DNA of 10,399 nt from Acidobacteriota bacterium. GTDB lineage: Bacteria > Acidobacteriota > Terriglobia > Terriglobales > Acidobacteriaceae. The stretch is from the NCBI GenBank assembly GCA_021841795.1, contig JAKCDN010000071.1, forward strand, positions 1 to 10,399. The letters run 5' to 3'. Shown piece by piece: positions 1 to 6,960 of this stretch. The position numbers were made by a program, and so were the translations under genes. Each line of letters starts with the position of its first letter. The first letter of the stretch is position 1. Below the pieces are notes generated by a model. That model worked only from the letters and a program-made list of their open reading frames with translations, did no database searches and was not told the DNA's origin.

Positions 1-1
1 T

Positions 2-277
2 TGCGCCGCCCTCGTCCTGTACCTCGCCTCAGGCCGCTCCCGCTACTTCGGCAACTCCGCTCCGCTCCTGTGCGCCATCGTCTGCCTCACCCTCATCATG
101 ACCGGCTCGCCCGGCAGCCCCTGGCTCTGGGCGCAGCCATTCCTGCTCACCTTTATCGGTGGCGTGTTTGCCGATGCCTGCGACGGGCCCCGCGGGCGCT
201 GGGCCCTCGCCGCCGCCGGCGCCATTGTGGCGCTGCAGGCCGTGCTCTGCATCCTCAGTCTGCCCGGGATGGTCTAA
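2..277 (+). CDS. C-terminal fragment of an integral membrane protein, family not recognised
   Basis: An open frame enters from the left edge and runs 91 codons to a TAA. The start lies outside the window. The product is strongly hydrophobic with about three membrane-spanning stretches: roughly residues 18-33 (around APLLCAIVCLTLIM), 43-60 (around PFLLTFIGGVFADA) and 68-88 (around LAAAGAIVALQAVLCILSL). Short loops contain SPGSPW and CDGPRGR, and the protein ends almost directly after the last helix (SLPGMV). This reads as the end of a polytopic inner-membrane protein such as a transporter or membrane-anchored enzyme, but nothing visible names the family. It is preferred over the other frame here (1-504) because that frame is Arg/Pro/His-rich in the way of a shadow frame. 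It is co-directional with gyrA, 307 bases upstream, and probably transcribed separately. Confidence 0.65.
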   Translation, partial: CAALVLYLASGRSRYFGNSAPLLCAIVCLTLIMTGSPGSPWLWAQPFLLTFIGGVFADACDGPRGRWALAAAGAIVALQAVLCILSLPGMV

Positions 278-584
278 GGCGATACACCCTGGGCCCGTCC
301 CGCCCGTTGCGTGTCCGCAATCAAGTCCCTGCATCCCCCTTCGCGCTCGTCGCGCTCCCCCTCCCGTTCCTCCTCCTCGTCGCCGCCTTGCCTGCCTGGA
401 CCTTGCATCGCTGCGATTTCGTCCGAATCCTTCCTGTAATTAAAAGAAAAATAAAGGCTTATTTCCTCTCGATTACCTTGCTAAGTGCCGGGTCCAACCT
501 CTAAAATAGATTCCAAGAGCTGCGGACCGGCCTCGCTTCTTTCCGGACTTTTTGTCGCCCTCCTGCACGCCCTCGAAAAACACT
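278..584. other. intergenic region upstream of gyrA
   Basis: This 307-base gap has no convincing gene. Bases about 340-400 are a C/T-rich tract on the + strand. Bases about 430-475 are markedly A/T-rich compared with everything else in the window and include a perfect 6-4-6 inverted repeat, AAATAA AGGC TTATTT, at 449-464. That hairpin is A/U-only and too weak to call a terminator for the upstream gene. A sigma70-like promoter candidate follows at 478-507. The last ~77 bases would be the 5' untranslated leader of gyrA. Confidence 0.5.
478..507 (+). promoter_or_regulatory. candidate sigma70-type promoter of gyrA
   Basis: A -35-like TTGCTA (478-483, 4 of 6 matches to TTGACA) is followed after 18 bases by a -10-like TAAAAT (502-507, 5 of 6 matches to TATAAT). 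It sits just downstream of the A/T-rich patch, which could act as an UP element. Transcription would begin near 514, giving a leader of about 70 bases before the gyrA ATG at 585. It is the best promoter-like pair in the gap, but it is a consensus match only. Confidence 0.4.
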
Positions 585-3188
585 ATGGCAGACGATAAGA
601 ATCCTGAGCTTCCTCTCGGCGGCGCTAACCCGCCCAGCGGCACCAACCTCATTCCCATCAACATTGAAGAGGAGATGCGCCGCTCCTATCTCGACTACGC
701 CATGTCGGTCATCATCGGGCGTGCCCTGCCCGATGCCCGTGACGGGTTGAAGCCCGTCCATCGCCGCATCATGACCGCTATGGATCGCGAGGGGCTCCAG
801 CACAACAAAAAGTACTCCAAGTGCGCCGGCGTCGTCGGTGAGTGCCTCAAGAAATACCACCCCCACGGCGACTCCGCTGTCTACGACGCTCTGGTGCGTA
901 TGGCGCAGCCCTGGTCGCTGCGCTACCCCCTCGTCGATGGCCAGGGCAACTTCGGCTCCGTTGACGGCGACCCGCCCGCTGCCTATCGCTACACCGAGTG
1001 CCGCATGGAGCGCATCGCCGAGGAGATGATGGCCGACATCGAAATGGAAACCGTCGATATGGTTCCCAACTTCGATGAAACCACCACCGAGCCTTCCGTG
1101 CTCCCCACCCGCATTCCCGCCCTCATCGTCAACGGCTCCAACGGCATCGCCGTGGGCATGGCGACCAACATCCCTCCCCACAACCTCACCGAGATCTTGA
1201 ACGCGTCCATCGCCCTGGTCAAGAACCCCAAGGGCGGGCTCGCCGAAGTGCTCAAGCACGTGCACGGGCCCGACTTCCCAACCTCCGGCATTCTCTACGG
1301 CCGCACCGGAATCGTTGACTCCTACCGCACCGGCCGTGGACGCTTCCTCATGCGCGCTCGCGTCGCTACTGAGAACGTCACCAAGGATCTCAAAGCGCTC
1401 GTCGTCACCGAACTGCCCTACCAGGTCAACAAGGCCTCGCTCTTTAAGCGCATCGCCGAACTGGTTGAAAACAAGGTCATCTCCGACATCGACATCAGCA
1501 CCGAGCGCACCCGCGACGAAAGCGACCGCGACGGCATGCGGATGGTCATCGGCCTCAAGCGCGGCGCGCAGCCTGAGATTGTGCTCAACCAGCTCTACAA
1601 GCACACCCAGCTTCAGGAAAGCTTCTCCATGATCTTCCTGGCCGTCGTCAACGGCCAGCCGCGTGAGCTCGGCCTCGCCGATGCCATTCAGGTCTTCATC
1701 GACCATCGCATCGACGTCGTGCAGCGCCGCACCGTCTTCCTGTTGCGCAAGGCGCGCGAGCGCGAGCACATCCTCGAAGGCTACAAGATCGCCCTCGACA
1801 ACCTCGACGCCGTCATCCGCATCATTCGCGCTTCAAACTCTCGTGCCGACGCCCGCGAAAACCTCTATGCCTGGGGCAAGGGCAAGGACATCGTCGTCAA
1901 GCTCGACCGCGAGCCCGGACGCCTCGAGGAAAAAGGCCTCACCCTGCGTCAGGTCGATGCCATCCTCGAACTCCAGCTCTATCGCCTCACCCAGCTCAGC
2001 GTCGATGAGATTCTCAACGAGCTCCGGGAGATCCGCTCCAAAATCGCCGAGTACGAGGAGATTCTCGCCAACGAAAAAAGGCTGCGCGGCGTTATCGTCA
2101 AGGAGCTCGAAGATATCCGCGACAAGTACGGCGACAAGCGCCGCACTGAGATCGTCGATGAAAGCGCCGAGATTCAGCTCGAAGATCTCATCGCCGACGA
2201 GCAGGTTGCCGTAACCGTGAGCCACCAGGGCTACCTCAAGCGCACGCCCATCTCCATCTACCGCCAGCAGCGCCGCGGCGGCACCGGACGCACCGGCATG
2301 AAGACGCGCGAGGAAGACTTCGTCTCCCAGCTCATCATCGAATCCACCCACGCTTACCTGCTCTGCTTCACCAATACCGGCCGCGTCTACTGGCTCAAGG
2401 TCTATGAGATTCCCGACGTCGGCGCCGCCGGCAAGGGCAAGTCCATGCAGAGCCTGCTCGACCTCCAGCAGGGCGAAAAAGTCTGCGCCATCCTGGGCGT
2501 CCGCGATCTCGAGGAAGAAAGCAAGTTTGTCTTCTTCGCCACCCAGAAAGGCACCGTCAAAAAGACCCCGCTCAAGGACTTCTCCAACGTCATGGCCCGC
2601 GGCATCATCGCCATCGGCATCGATACGGACGATGAGTTGGTCGCGGCCCGCATCACCGACGGTTCGCAGGTCGTCTTCCTCGCCACGCACATGGGCCTCG
2701 CCATCCGCTTTGAAGAAAGCGATGTCCGCTCCATGGGCCGGCCGGCCTACGGCGTGCGCGGCATCGGCATCGTCAAAAACGACTACGTCGTCGGCCTTGC
2801 CGTAACCCCCAAGGAGCACGCCGCCGGCGCCTACCGCATCCTCTCGGTCACTGAGAACGGCTTCGGCAAGCGCACCAATGTCGAGGAGTATCGCCTGCAA
2901 ACCCGCGGTGGCAAGGGCGTCAAGAACCTCTCCGTCACTGACCGCGTGGGCCGCGTCAACTCCATCCAGCTCGTCGACGATAAGTCGGAGCTGATGGTCA
3001 TCAGCCAGTTCGGCAAGATCATCCGCTGCGACACCAAGAGCATTCGCGCCGCCGGCCGCGCCACCCAGGGCGTCCGCATCCTCAACCTCGAACCCGAAGA
3101 CAAGGTCGCCGCCACCGTCATCATCCCTCCCGAGGAGCTCAGCGCCAACGGCAACCACGAAAGCGAGCAGGGAACTCTGCTGCAGTAG
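585..3188 (+). CDS. gyrA: DNA gyrase subunit A
   Basis: GyrA (867 residues here) is the cleavage/religation subunit of the A2B2 gyrase, which introduces negative supercoils into DNA at the expense of ATP bound by GyrB. The N-terminal winged-helix/tower part begins at [19 protein letters not shown] (residues 26-44). The quinolone-resistance region is [11 protein letters not shown], with Ser97 and Asp101 at the positions of E. coli Ser83 and Asp87, the quinolone-sensitive residues. The catalytic tyrosine is Tyr136 in AYRYTE, next to Arg135. The C-terminal beta-pinwheel starts near residue 535 and has the GyrA box QRRGGTG at 562-568, which separates GyrA from ParC. The tail ([11 protein letters not shown]) is short and not strongly acidic. 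The ATG at 585 is chosen because homology-like sequence follows it. A TTG at 552 would add 11 residues. Neither start has a clear Shine-Dalgarno. No gyrB lies in the window. Confidence 0.97.
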   Translation: MADDKNPELPLGGANPPSGTNLIPINIEEEMRRSYLDYAMSVIIGRALPDARDGLKPVHRRIMTAMDREGLQHNKKYSKCAGVVGECLKKYHPHGDSAVYDALVRMAQPWSLRYPLVDGQGNFGSVDGDPPAAYRYTECRMERIAEEMMADIEMETVDMVPNFDETTTEPSVLPTRIPALIVNGSNGIAVGMATNIPPHNLTEILNASIALVKNPKGGLAEVLKHVHGPDFPTSGILYGRTGIVDSYRTGRGRFLMRARVATENVTKDLKALVVTELPYQVNKASLFKRIAELVENKVISDIDISTERTRDESDRDGMRMVIGLKRGAQPEIVLNQLYKHTQLQESFSMIFLAVVNGQPRELGLADAIQVFIDHRIDVVQRRTVFLLRKAREREHILEGYKIALDNLDAVIRIIRASNSRADARENLYAWGKGKDIVVKLDREPGRLEEKGLTLRQVDAILELQLYRLTQLSVDEILNELREIRSKIAEYEEILANEKRLRGVIVKELEDIRDKYGDKRRTEIVDESAEIQLEDLIADEQVAVTVSHQGYLKRTPISIYRQQRRGGTGRTGMKTREEDFVSQLIIESTHAYLLCFTNTGRVYWLKVYEIPDVGAAGKGKSMQSLLDLQQGEKVCAILGVRDLEEESKFVFFATQKGTVKKTPLKDFSNVMARGIIAIGIDTDDELVAARITDGSQVVFLATHMGLAIRFEESDVRSMGRPAYGVRGIGIVKNDYVVGLAVTPKEHAAGAYRILSVTENGFGKRTNVEEYRLQTRGGKGVKNLSVTDRVGRVNSIQLVDDKSELMVISQFGKIIRCDTKSIRAAGRATQGVRILNLEPEDKVAATVIIPPEELSANGNHESEQGTLLQ

Positions 3189-3208
3189 CTTGGGCGTCAA
3201 CCGGAGCC

Positions 3209-3295
3209 ATGCGCACGGAGAAGACCATCCGGCGCGTGGCCGATCTCGAAGAGCAGCAAGCCGCGACTCATCGGGTGCCCCAGGTCTCGCTTTGA
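3209..3295 (+). CDS. possible 28-residue ORF after gyrA, doubtful
   Basis: An ATG 21 bases past the gyrA stop, with a short purine run (CCGGAG) only 2-3 bases in front, opens a 28-codon frame ending in TGA. The peptide is charged (MRTEKTIRRVADLEEQQA at its start) and has no hydrophobic segment or recognisable family. Its 3' end overlaps an inverted repeat at 3279-3308. It could be a translated small protein, the remnant of a larger gene, or chance. The spacing of the purine run is too tight for a good ribosome site, so chance is most likely. Confidence 0.15.
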   Translation: MRTEKTIRRVADLEEQQAATHRVPQVSL

Positions 3296-3308
3296 CGCCT
3301 GGGAGACC
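3279..3308. repeat. overlapping alternative inverted repeats downstream of gyrA
   Basis: CCCAGG (3279-3284) pairs with CCTGGG (3298-3303), and the overlapping GGTCTC (3283-3288) pairs with GAGACC (3303-3308). The two stems share bases, so only one can form at a time. There is no T-run after either, so this is not a standard intrinsic terminator. It may contribute to 3' end formation of the gyrA message, or be fortuitous. Confidence 0.25.
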
Positions 3309-3437
3309 ATCAAGTGTCAGCTCCGTTCAACCCGGCTCCAGCTCTCCATTCTCTTTGCGGCGAAACCTGCGCGTCGTCTTGTCCATCGGCTTATCCGGAT
3401 CACGGACGGCGCCGGCTGGTCCAGATCAACTGTACAG

Positions 3438-3453
3438 ACCGTCTCCGGACGGT
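3438..3453. terminator. compact hairpin between convergent genes, possible transcription end signal
   Basis: ACCGTC TCCG GACGGT forms a perfect 6-bp stem. Read on the + strand it has a UCCG loop, a member of the very stable UNCG tetraloop class. It lies 10 bases beyond the permease stop (minus strand) and 250 bases past gyrA (plus strand), where two convergent transcripts would meet. An adjacent 8-bp palindrome CTGTACAG (3430-3437) abuts it. No U-tract follows on either strand, so it would work only as a weak or factor-assisted terminator or as an RNA 3'-end stabiliser. Confidence 0.3.
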
Positions 3454-3462
3454 AGATTCGCG

Positions 3463-5079
3463 CTATCCTCGCGCAGCCGCGTCTGCCCTCCCGCCTCGCA
3501 CATCTCTCCGCGACCAGTAGAGATACACCGGTATCCCCAGCAGCACCAGGATCAGCCCCGGCCAGGTGTACTGCGGCTTGTAGCGCAACAGCGCCGCGCT
3601 CACGCCCAGCGCCATCGCAATGTAGAGCCCCGGCAAAAACGGATACCCGAAGGCCTTGTACGGCCGCGGTGCATCGGGCTGCTTCACCCGCAGCACAAAC
3701 AGGCCCAGAATCGTCAGCACATAGAACACCAGCACCGCGAAGATAATGTAGTCGAGCAGTTGGCTATACGATCCCGAGACGCACAGCAGCGTCGTCCACA
3801 CCGCCTGCACCACCAGCCCCGCCGCGGGCGTCTTGTAGCGCGGGTGCAGCCGCCCGACGAAGCGGAAGAACAGCCCGTCCTGCGCCATGGCGTAGTACGC
3901 GCGCGCTCCAGACAGCGTGATCCCGTTCGCGCAGCCAAAGGTCGAAATCAGAATCGCCGCCGCCATCAGGTAGCCGCCCAGGTGCGGAAAAATCTGCTGC
4001 AGGACCGCGGCCCCGATCCTGTCCTCCGCCGCATACTGCACGCCCCGTGCAAACACCGTCGCCCCGTGCGCGTCTCCGTGCAGCGGCAGCACCAGAATGT
4101 ACGCCGTGCTGGCCAGGAAATACACCACCAGCACAAACCCCACGCCCAGCGCCAGCGACAGCGGCACATTGCGCCGCGGGTTCTTGATCTCGCCCGCCGT
4201 GAACGTCACGTTGTTCCACGCGTCGGCGGAGAAAAGCGATCCCGTCTGCGTCACGGCCAGAATCACGATCGTGCCCACCAGCACCACCGGCCCTTGCGCG
4301 CCCACCTGCAGCGGATGCAGTGACGACCACCCCGCATTGCGCCACAACCCGCTCCAGTGGCTGCCGAAGTTCGCCGCCATCGCCGCCGCATTGCGCCCCA
4401 TTGTGAATCCCAGCAGCACCAGCGCCGCCAGTGACAGCGCCTTGGCCACCGTAAAAACGTTCTGCACCAGCGCGCCAAAGCGCACCCCGAATACGTTCAC
4501 CGCGGCCACGAGCAGCACCACCGAAATCCCGGCCAGGTTCGCCGTATTCAGCCCGATCTCCATATTGCCCAGCACCATCGGCCCCACCGGAATCGCCGGC
4601 ACGTGCGCAATGTGCCACAGCCAGTGCGTGCTCGCCACCGACGGAAAAAACACTCCCAGAAATTTTCCGAATGCCACGCACACCGCTGCGATCGTCCCCG
4701 TCTCGATCACCAGGAACAGCGTCCACCCATACAGAAACCCCCACAAGGGCCCCAGCGAGTCGCGCAGGTAAACATATTGGCCGCCGGCTTTGGGCATCAT
4801 GGCGGCCAGCTCGCCGTAGCTCAGCGCGCAGATCATCGTCATCGCCGCGGTCACAATCCAGGCGCCCAGGTAAAGCGCCGGCGAGTCGGTCATCCGCGCA
4901 ATGTCGCAATCCACAATGAAGATTCCGCTGCCGATCATCGACCCGACCACAATGGTCGTGGCGCTGAACAGGCCCAGGCTTGGCGTCAGTTCGTCTTGTC
5001 CGCGCGGCTCGGCCGCGGCTCGCGCCGCGTCATCGCTGCCCCTGCGAGCGTCTGCAGGCTGCTGATTCATGTCGATCAT
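3463..5079 (-). CDS. APC-superfamily amino-acid permease, LAT-like
   Basis: A 538-residue polytopic inner-membrane transporter, typical in length for the amino acid-polyamine-organocation superfamily and with about 12 hydrophobic segments. The first helix carries the substrate-binding signature GSMIGSGIF (residues 46-54). GGQYVYLRDSLGPLWGF follows at 99-115. The family-type motif GEIKNPRRNVP (296-306) precedes another helix, and AYYAMAQDGLFF (394-405) and HPRYKTP (412-418) are further conserved-looking APC segments. These features resemble the L-type/SteT-like exchangers, which move neutral amino acids, but the substrate cannot be read from sequence. The ATG at 5079 is preferred over an in-frame TTG at 5097 because AGAGG lies 9 bases in front of it, whereas the purine run before the TTG has no spacing. 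The gene follows the sulfatase on the same strand after 164 bases, so shared transcription is possible. It converges on gyrA. Confidence 0.9.
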   Translation of the reverse strand: MIDMNQQPADARRGSDDAARAAAEPRGQDELTPSLGLFSATTIVVGSMIGSGIFIVDCDIARMTDSPALYLGAWIVTAAMTMICALSYGELAAMMPKAGGQYVYLRDSLGPLWGFLYGWTLFLVIETGTIAAVCVAFGKFLGVFFPSVASTHWLWHIAHVPAIPVGPMVLGNMEIGLNTANLAGISVVLLVAAVNVFGVRFGALVQNVFTVAKALSLAALVLLGFTMGRNAAAMAANFGSHWSGLWRNAGWSSLHPLQVGAQGPVVLVGTIVILAVTQTGSLFSADAWNNVTFTAGEIKNPRRNVPLSLALGVGFVLVVYFLASTAYILVLPLHGDAHGATVFARGVQYAAEDRIGAAVLQQIFPHLGGYLMAAAILISTFGCANGITLSGARAYYAMAQDGLFFRFVGRLHPRYKTPAAGLVVQAVWTTLLCVSGSYSQLLDYIIFAVLVFYVLTILGLFVLRVKQPDAPRPYKAFGYPFLPGLYIAMALGVSAALLRYKPQYTWPGLILVLLGIPVYLYWSRRDVRGGRADAAARG

Positions 5080-5088
5080 TCTATCGAA

Positions 5089-5093
5089 CCTCT
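5089..5093 (-). promoter_or_regulatory. ribosome binding site deciding the permease start
   Basis: On the minus strand AGAGG is followed by 9 bases and then ATG at 5079. A better purine run (AAAGGAG) lies immediately against the TTG at 5097 with no spacer, which is poor geometry for that TTG. This supports the shorter, 538-residue product. Confidence 0.45.
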
Positions 5094-5147
5094 GCAACTC
5101 CTTTCGCTCGCGGCATCGAGCGCGTCAGCGTCTCCGCCGGGCGCGCT

Positions 5148-5242
5148 CCCGAGGCGGCAAAAACCGCCACTCCAGGCTCGATCTGGTGCGGCTCACGATT
5201 CCGCGCCGCATCTACGAGCAGGCCTGCGCGCCGCGCCTCGGG
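5148..5242. repeat. long-range inverted repeat and nested palindromes between sulfatase and permease
   Basis: CCCGAGGCG (5148-5156) is the exact reverse complement of CGCCTCGGG (5234-5242), which ends one base before the sulfatase stop codon. Between the arms lie a hairpin GGCGG CAAAAA CCGCC (5153-5168, overlapping the left arm) and a perfect 10-bp palindrome GCAGGCCTGC (5218-5227). Read in the direction of the minus-strand genes, the small hairpin has a loop of five U and one G, but no U-tract after it. The spacer could fold strongly and reduce or regulate read-through into the permease. At this GC content part of it may be chance. Confidence 0.35.
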
Positions 5243-5243
5243 C

Positions 5244-6857
5244 TCACTTGCCGCCCGCTCCAACCTGCACCGGAGTTGCATACACTGAGCGATCGCCCCC
5301 GTCCGGAAACCACTTGTGCGTAATCTCCCGCAACTCGTCCAGATTCTGTGTGACTCCCCGCGCCGTCATCACAATGTTTCTGTCCTTTGTCCACCGGTTC
5401 TCATACCAGCTGCACGCCTGAAACTCGTCGTTCTGCTCCTTCCGCCAGGCCGCCGACATCTGCCGGTAGTGCGCCAGCGTTGCGCTCTGCGCCCGCTCCC
5501 CGGCCAGATCTGTCAGTTGATAAGGGTCGTCGCGATGATGGAACAGCAGCTCCTTCCCGTCGCGGTGATAAACCGCATAGGTGTACTCGTGATCGCGCAC
5601 CGCGCGCCACTCCGAGCCATCAATCCAGGCCGCCGTGTTGCCCATGCCCTGCATGTGCGCGGCCTCATGGTCGGAGCCCCCTTTGCCCAGCGCCTGTGAG
5701 CTCAGATCCATTCCTTCCACCGCTGAAGGCACCGGCAGATCCAGCAGCCGCAATATCGTCGGCATGATGTCCGGCGTTCCCAGCAGCGATTCCGATACTG
5801 ACTTCGCGGGGATGCGATTCGGCCAGCGGATCAAAAACGGAATTCTCGCTGCTTCTTCATAAAAAATCAGCTTGGCCTGGCGCCCGTGCGAGCCGAACAT
5901 CTCCCCATGGTCCGACGTGAAGACGACGATCGTATTGTCCGCCTGACCGCTCTCTTCAATCGCCTTCATCAGCCGTCCAAAGTTCCAGTCCAGATTTGCC
6001 GTCTGCGCGTAATAAACCCGCATCCAGTCGTGCACCACCTGGTTGTAGTTCCGCGGCAGCACCTGCCAGGCATCTCCGTATGGATCGGAAATGTCGGAGT
6101 AGTTCGGCCGCAGCGGCAGATTGACGTTGCGGTACAGGTCCGCATAGGACGCATCGACATTGCCCCAATCCCACGGGTAGTGCGGAGGCCCCCAGGAAAG
6201 AAACAGCGCGAATGGCTCTGCGCTCTCCTGCGCGCCCTTCAGATATTCAATGGCCATGTCCGTCTGTCCGTCCGGCTCGTACTGCGTGCGGATGTGCGGC
6301 GCCGGCGTGTCCAGAAAATAGGGAGAGTGGTGGTACGTGTGGTTGAAGTTATAGGCGGCCCAGTATCCATCGAAGCCCAGCCGGTAAGGCCCCGGCGGAA
6401 CAAACCCATTCTTGATCAGGTTGTGATGGCCCAGTTGGTTGGCCCACATATGCCATTTCCCGATGTAGGCGGTGCGATATCCCGATCGCGTCAGCACGTC
6501 GCCAAAACAATCATGCTCCGGGCTCAGCCGCAGTTCGTTGATGACCATCCCGGTGCTTGACTGGTATTTGCCCGTCATCAATGAGCACCGGTAGGGCGCG
6601 CAAACCGGCGCGGACGAGACGGCCTGGTGAAAATTGCATCCCTCCGCCGCGAATGCGTCGATATTCGGCGTGCGCGCGAACTCGTCTCCTGCATAACCGC
6701 ATGAGCAGTAGCGCAGCTGATCGGCAAATACATAGACGAGGTTCGGCTTCTTCGCCTGCGCCTCTTGCGTCGCTCCGCGCGCCGTCTTGCTCAGTGCAAG
6801 TGAGCTCACGGCCGCGCCTGCGCCCGCAAGAAAATGACGTCGATTCATGGATGGCAT
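5244..6857 (-). CDS. Tat-exported type I sulfatase (formylglycine-dependent)
   Basis: A 537-residue sulfatase of the alkaline-phosphatase fold, predicted to hydrolyse sulfate esters outside the cytoplasm. The N-terminus NRRHFLAGAGAAVSSLALS is a twin-arginine signal peptide, with cleavage likely near residues 28-29. The formylglycine motif C-x-P-x-R is CAPYR, with Cys86 to be oxidised and Arg90. Other active-site residues visible by motif are Asp46 (VFADQLR), Lys134 and His136 (IGKWHMW), His226 (GPPHYPW), Asp316-His317 (TSDHGEM) and Lys329 (RQAKLIFYEE). Activity requires a formylglycine-generating enzyme or anSME, neither of which is encoded here. The C-terminal part contains the usual small subdomain (YHRDGKELLFHHRDDPYQL, about 433-451). 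The ATG at 6857 has AGGAG 8 bases upstream. A second ATG at 6848 would drop three residues. The gene lies 103 bases after the GH127-type gene and is noticeably poorer in GC than its neighbours. The substrate is unknown: a sulfated glycan fits the context, but a choline-sulfate-type small ester cannot be excluded. Confidence 0.93.
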   Translation of the reverse strand: MPSMNRRHFLAGAGAAVSSLALSKTARGATQEAQAKKPNLVYVFADQLRYCSCGYAGDEFARTPNIDAFAAEGCNFHQAVSSAPVCAPYRCSLMTGKYQSSTGMVINELRLSPEHDCFGDVLTRSGYRTAYIGKWHMWANQLGHHNLIKNGFVPPGPYRLGFDGYWAAYNFNHTYHHSPYFLDTPAPHIRTQYEPDGQTDMAIEYLKGAQESAEPFALFLSWGPPHYPWDWGNVDASYADLYRNVNLPLRPNYSDISDPYGDAWQVLPRNYNQVVHDWMRVYYAQTANLDWNFGRLMKAIEESGQADNTIVVFTSDHGEMFGSHGRQAKLIFYEEAARIPFLIRWPNRIPAKSVSESLLGTPDIMPTILRLLDLPVPSAVEGMDLSSQALGKGGSDHEAAHMQGMGNTAAWIDGSEWRAVRDHEYTYAVYHRDGKELLFHHRDDPYQLTDLAGERAQSATLAHYRQMSAAWRKEQNDEFQACSWYENRWTKDRNIVMTARGVTQNLDELREITHKWFPDGGDRSVYATPVQVGAGGK

Positions 6858-6865
6858 CGATAATT

Positions 6866-6870
6866 CTCCT
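6866..6870 (-). promoter_or_regulatory. ribosome binding site of the sulfatase
   Basis: On the minus strand AGGAG (within GAGGAGAATT) precedes the ATG at 6857 by 8 bases. This is ideal spacing and fixes the start upstream of the twin-arginine motif. Confidence 0.75.
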
Positions 6871-6877
6871 CGGCGTG

Positions 6878-6888
6878 CAATAGTATTG
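6878..6888. promoter_or_regulatory. 11-bp palindrome upstream of the sulfatase
   Basis: CAATAGTATTG is a perfect palindrome around a central base and sits 21-31 bases before the sulfatase ATG, just upstream of its ribosome binding site. It contains TACTAT on the minus strand, which resembles a -10 hexamer (4 of 6), but no matching -35 is seen. It could be a secondary operator or internal promoter, or chance in the only A/T-rich patch of this spacer. Confidence 0.2.
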
Positions 6889-6960
6889 GCCGGTTCCCCG
6901 CGCCCGTTCCTGGTCTTGTTCGATGGCGGCCGCGCTGCATCTTCCGCCCCGTCCCCGCCG

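Noticed and set aside
449..464. AAATAA AGGC TTATTT hairpin as terminator of the first gene
   Set aside because: The stem is entirely A/U and has no following U-tract; it is too weak for intrinsic termination.
1..504. 167-codon open frame in frame 1, with a hydrophobic stretch near its end
   Set aside because: It is Arg/Pro/His-rich over the true membrane-protein frame. The later hydrophobic part comes from a C/T-rich tract, and there is no ATG or GTG start with a ribosome site.
501..1769. Long minus-strand ORFs antisense to gyrA (also 1833-3200)
   Set aside because: High third-position GC in gyrA removes stops from the opposite strand. The products are Asp/Val/Gly-rich mirror translations with no domain.
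5081..5281. 66-codon minus-strand ORF whose TAG lies one base before the permease ATG
   Set aside because: The arrangement would suit translational coupling, but the peptide has no recognisable family, mixed codon use and no clear ribosome site, and it overlaps the sulfatase end. Chance open frame in GC-rich DNA is more likely.
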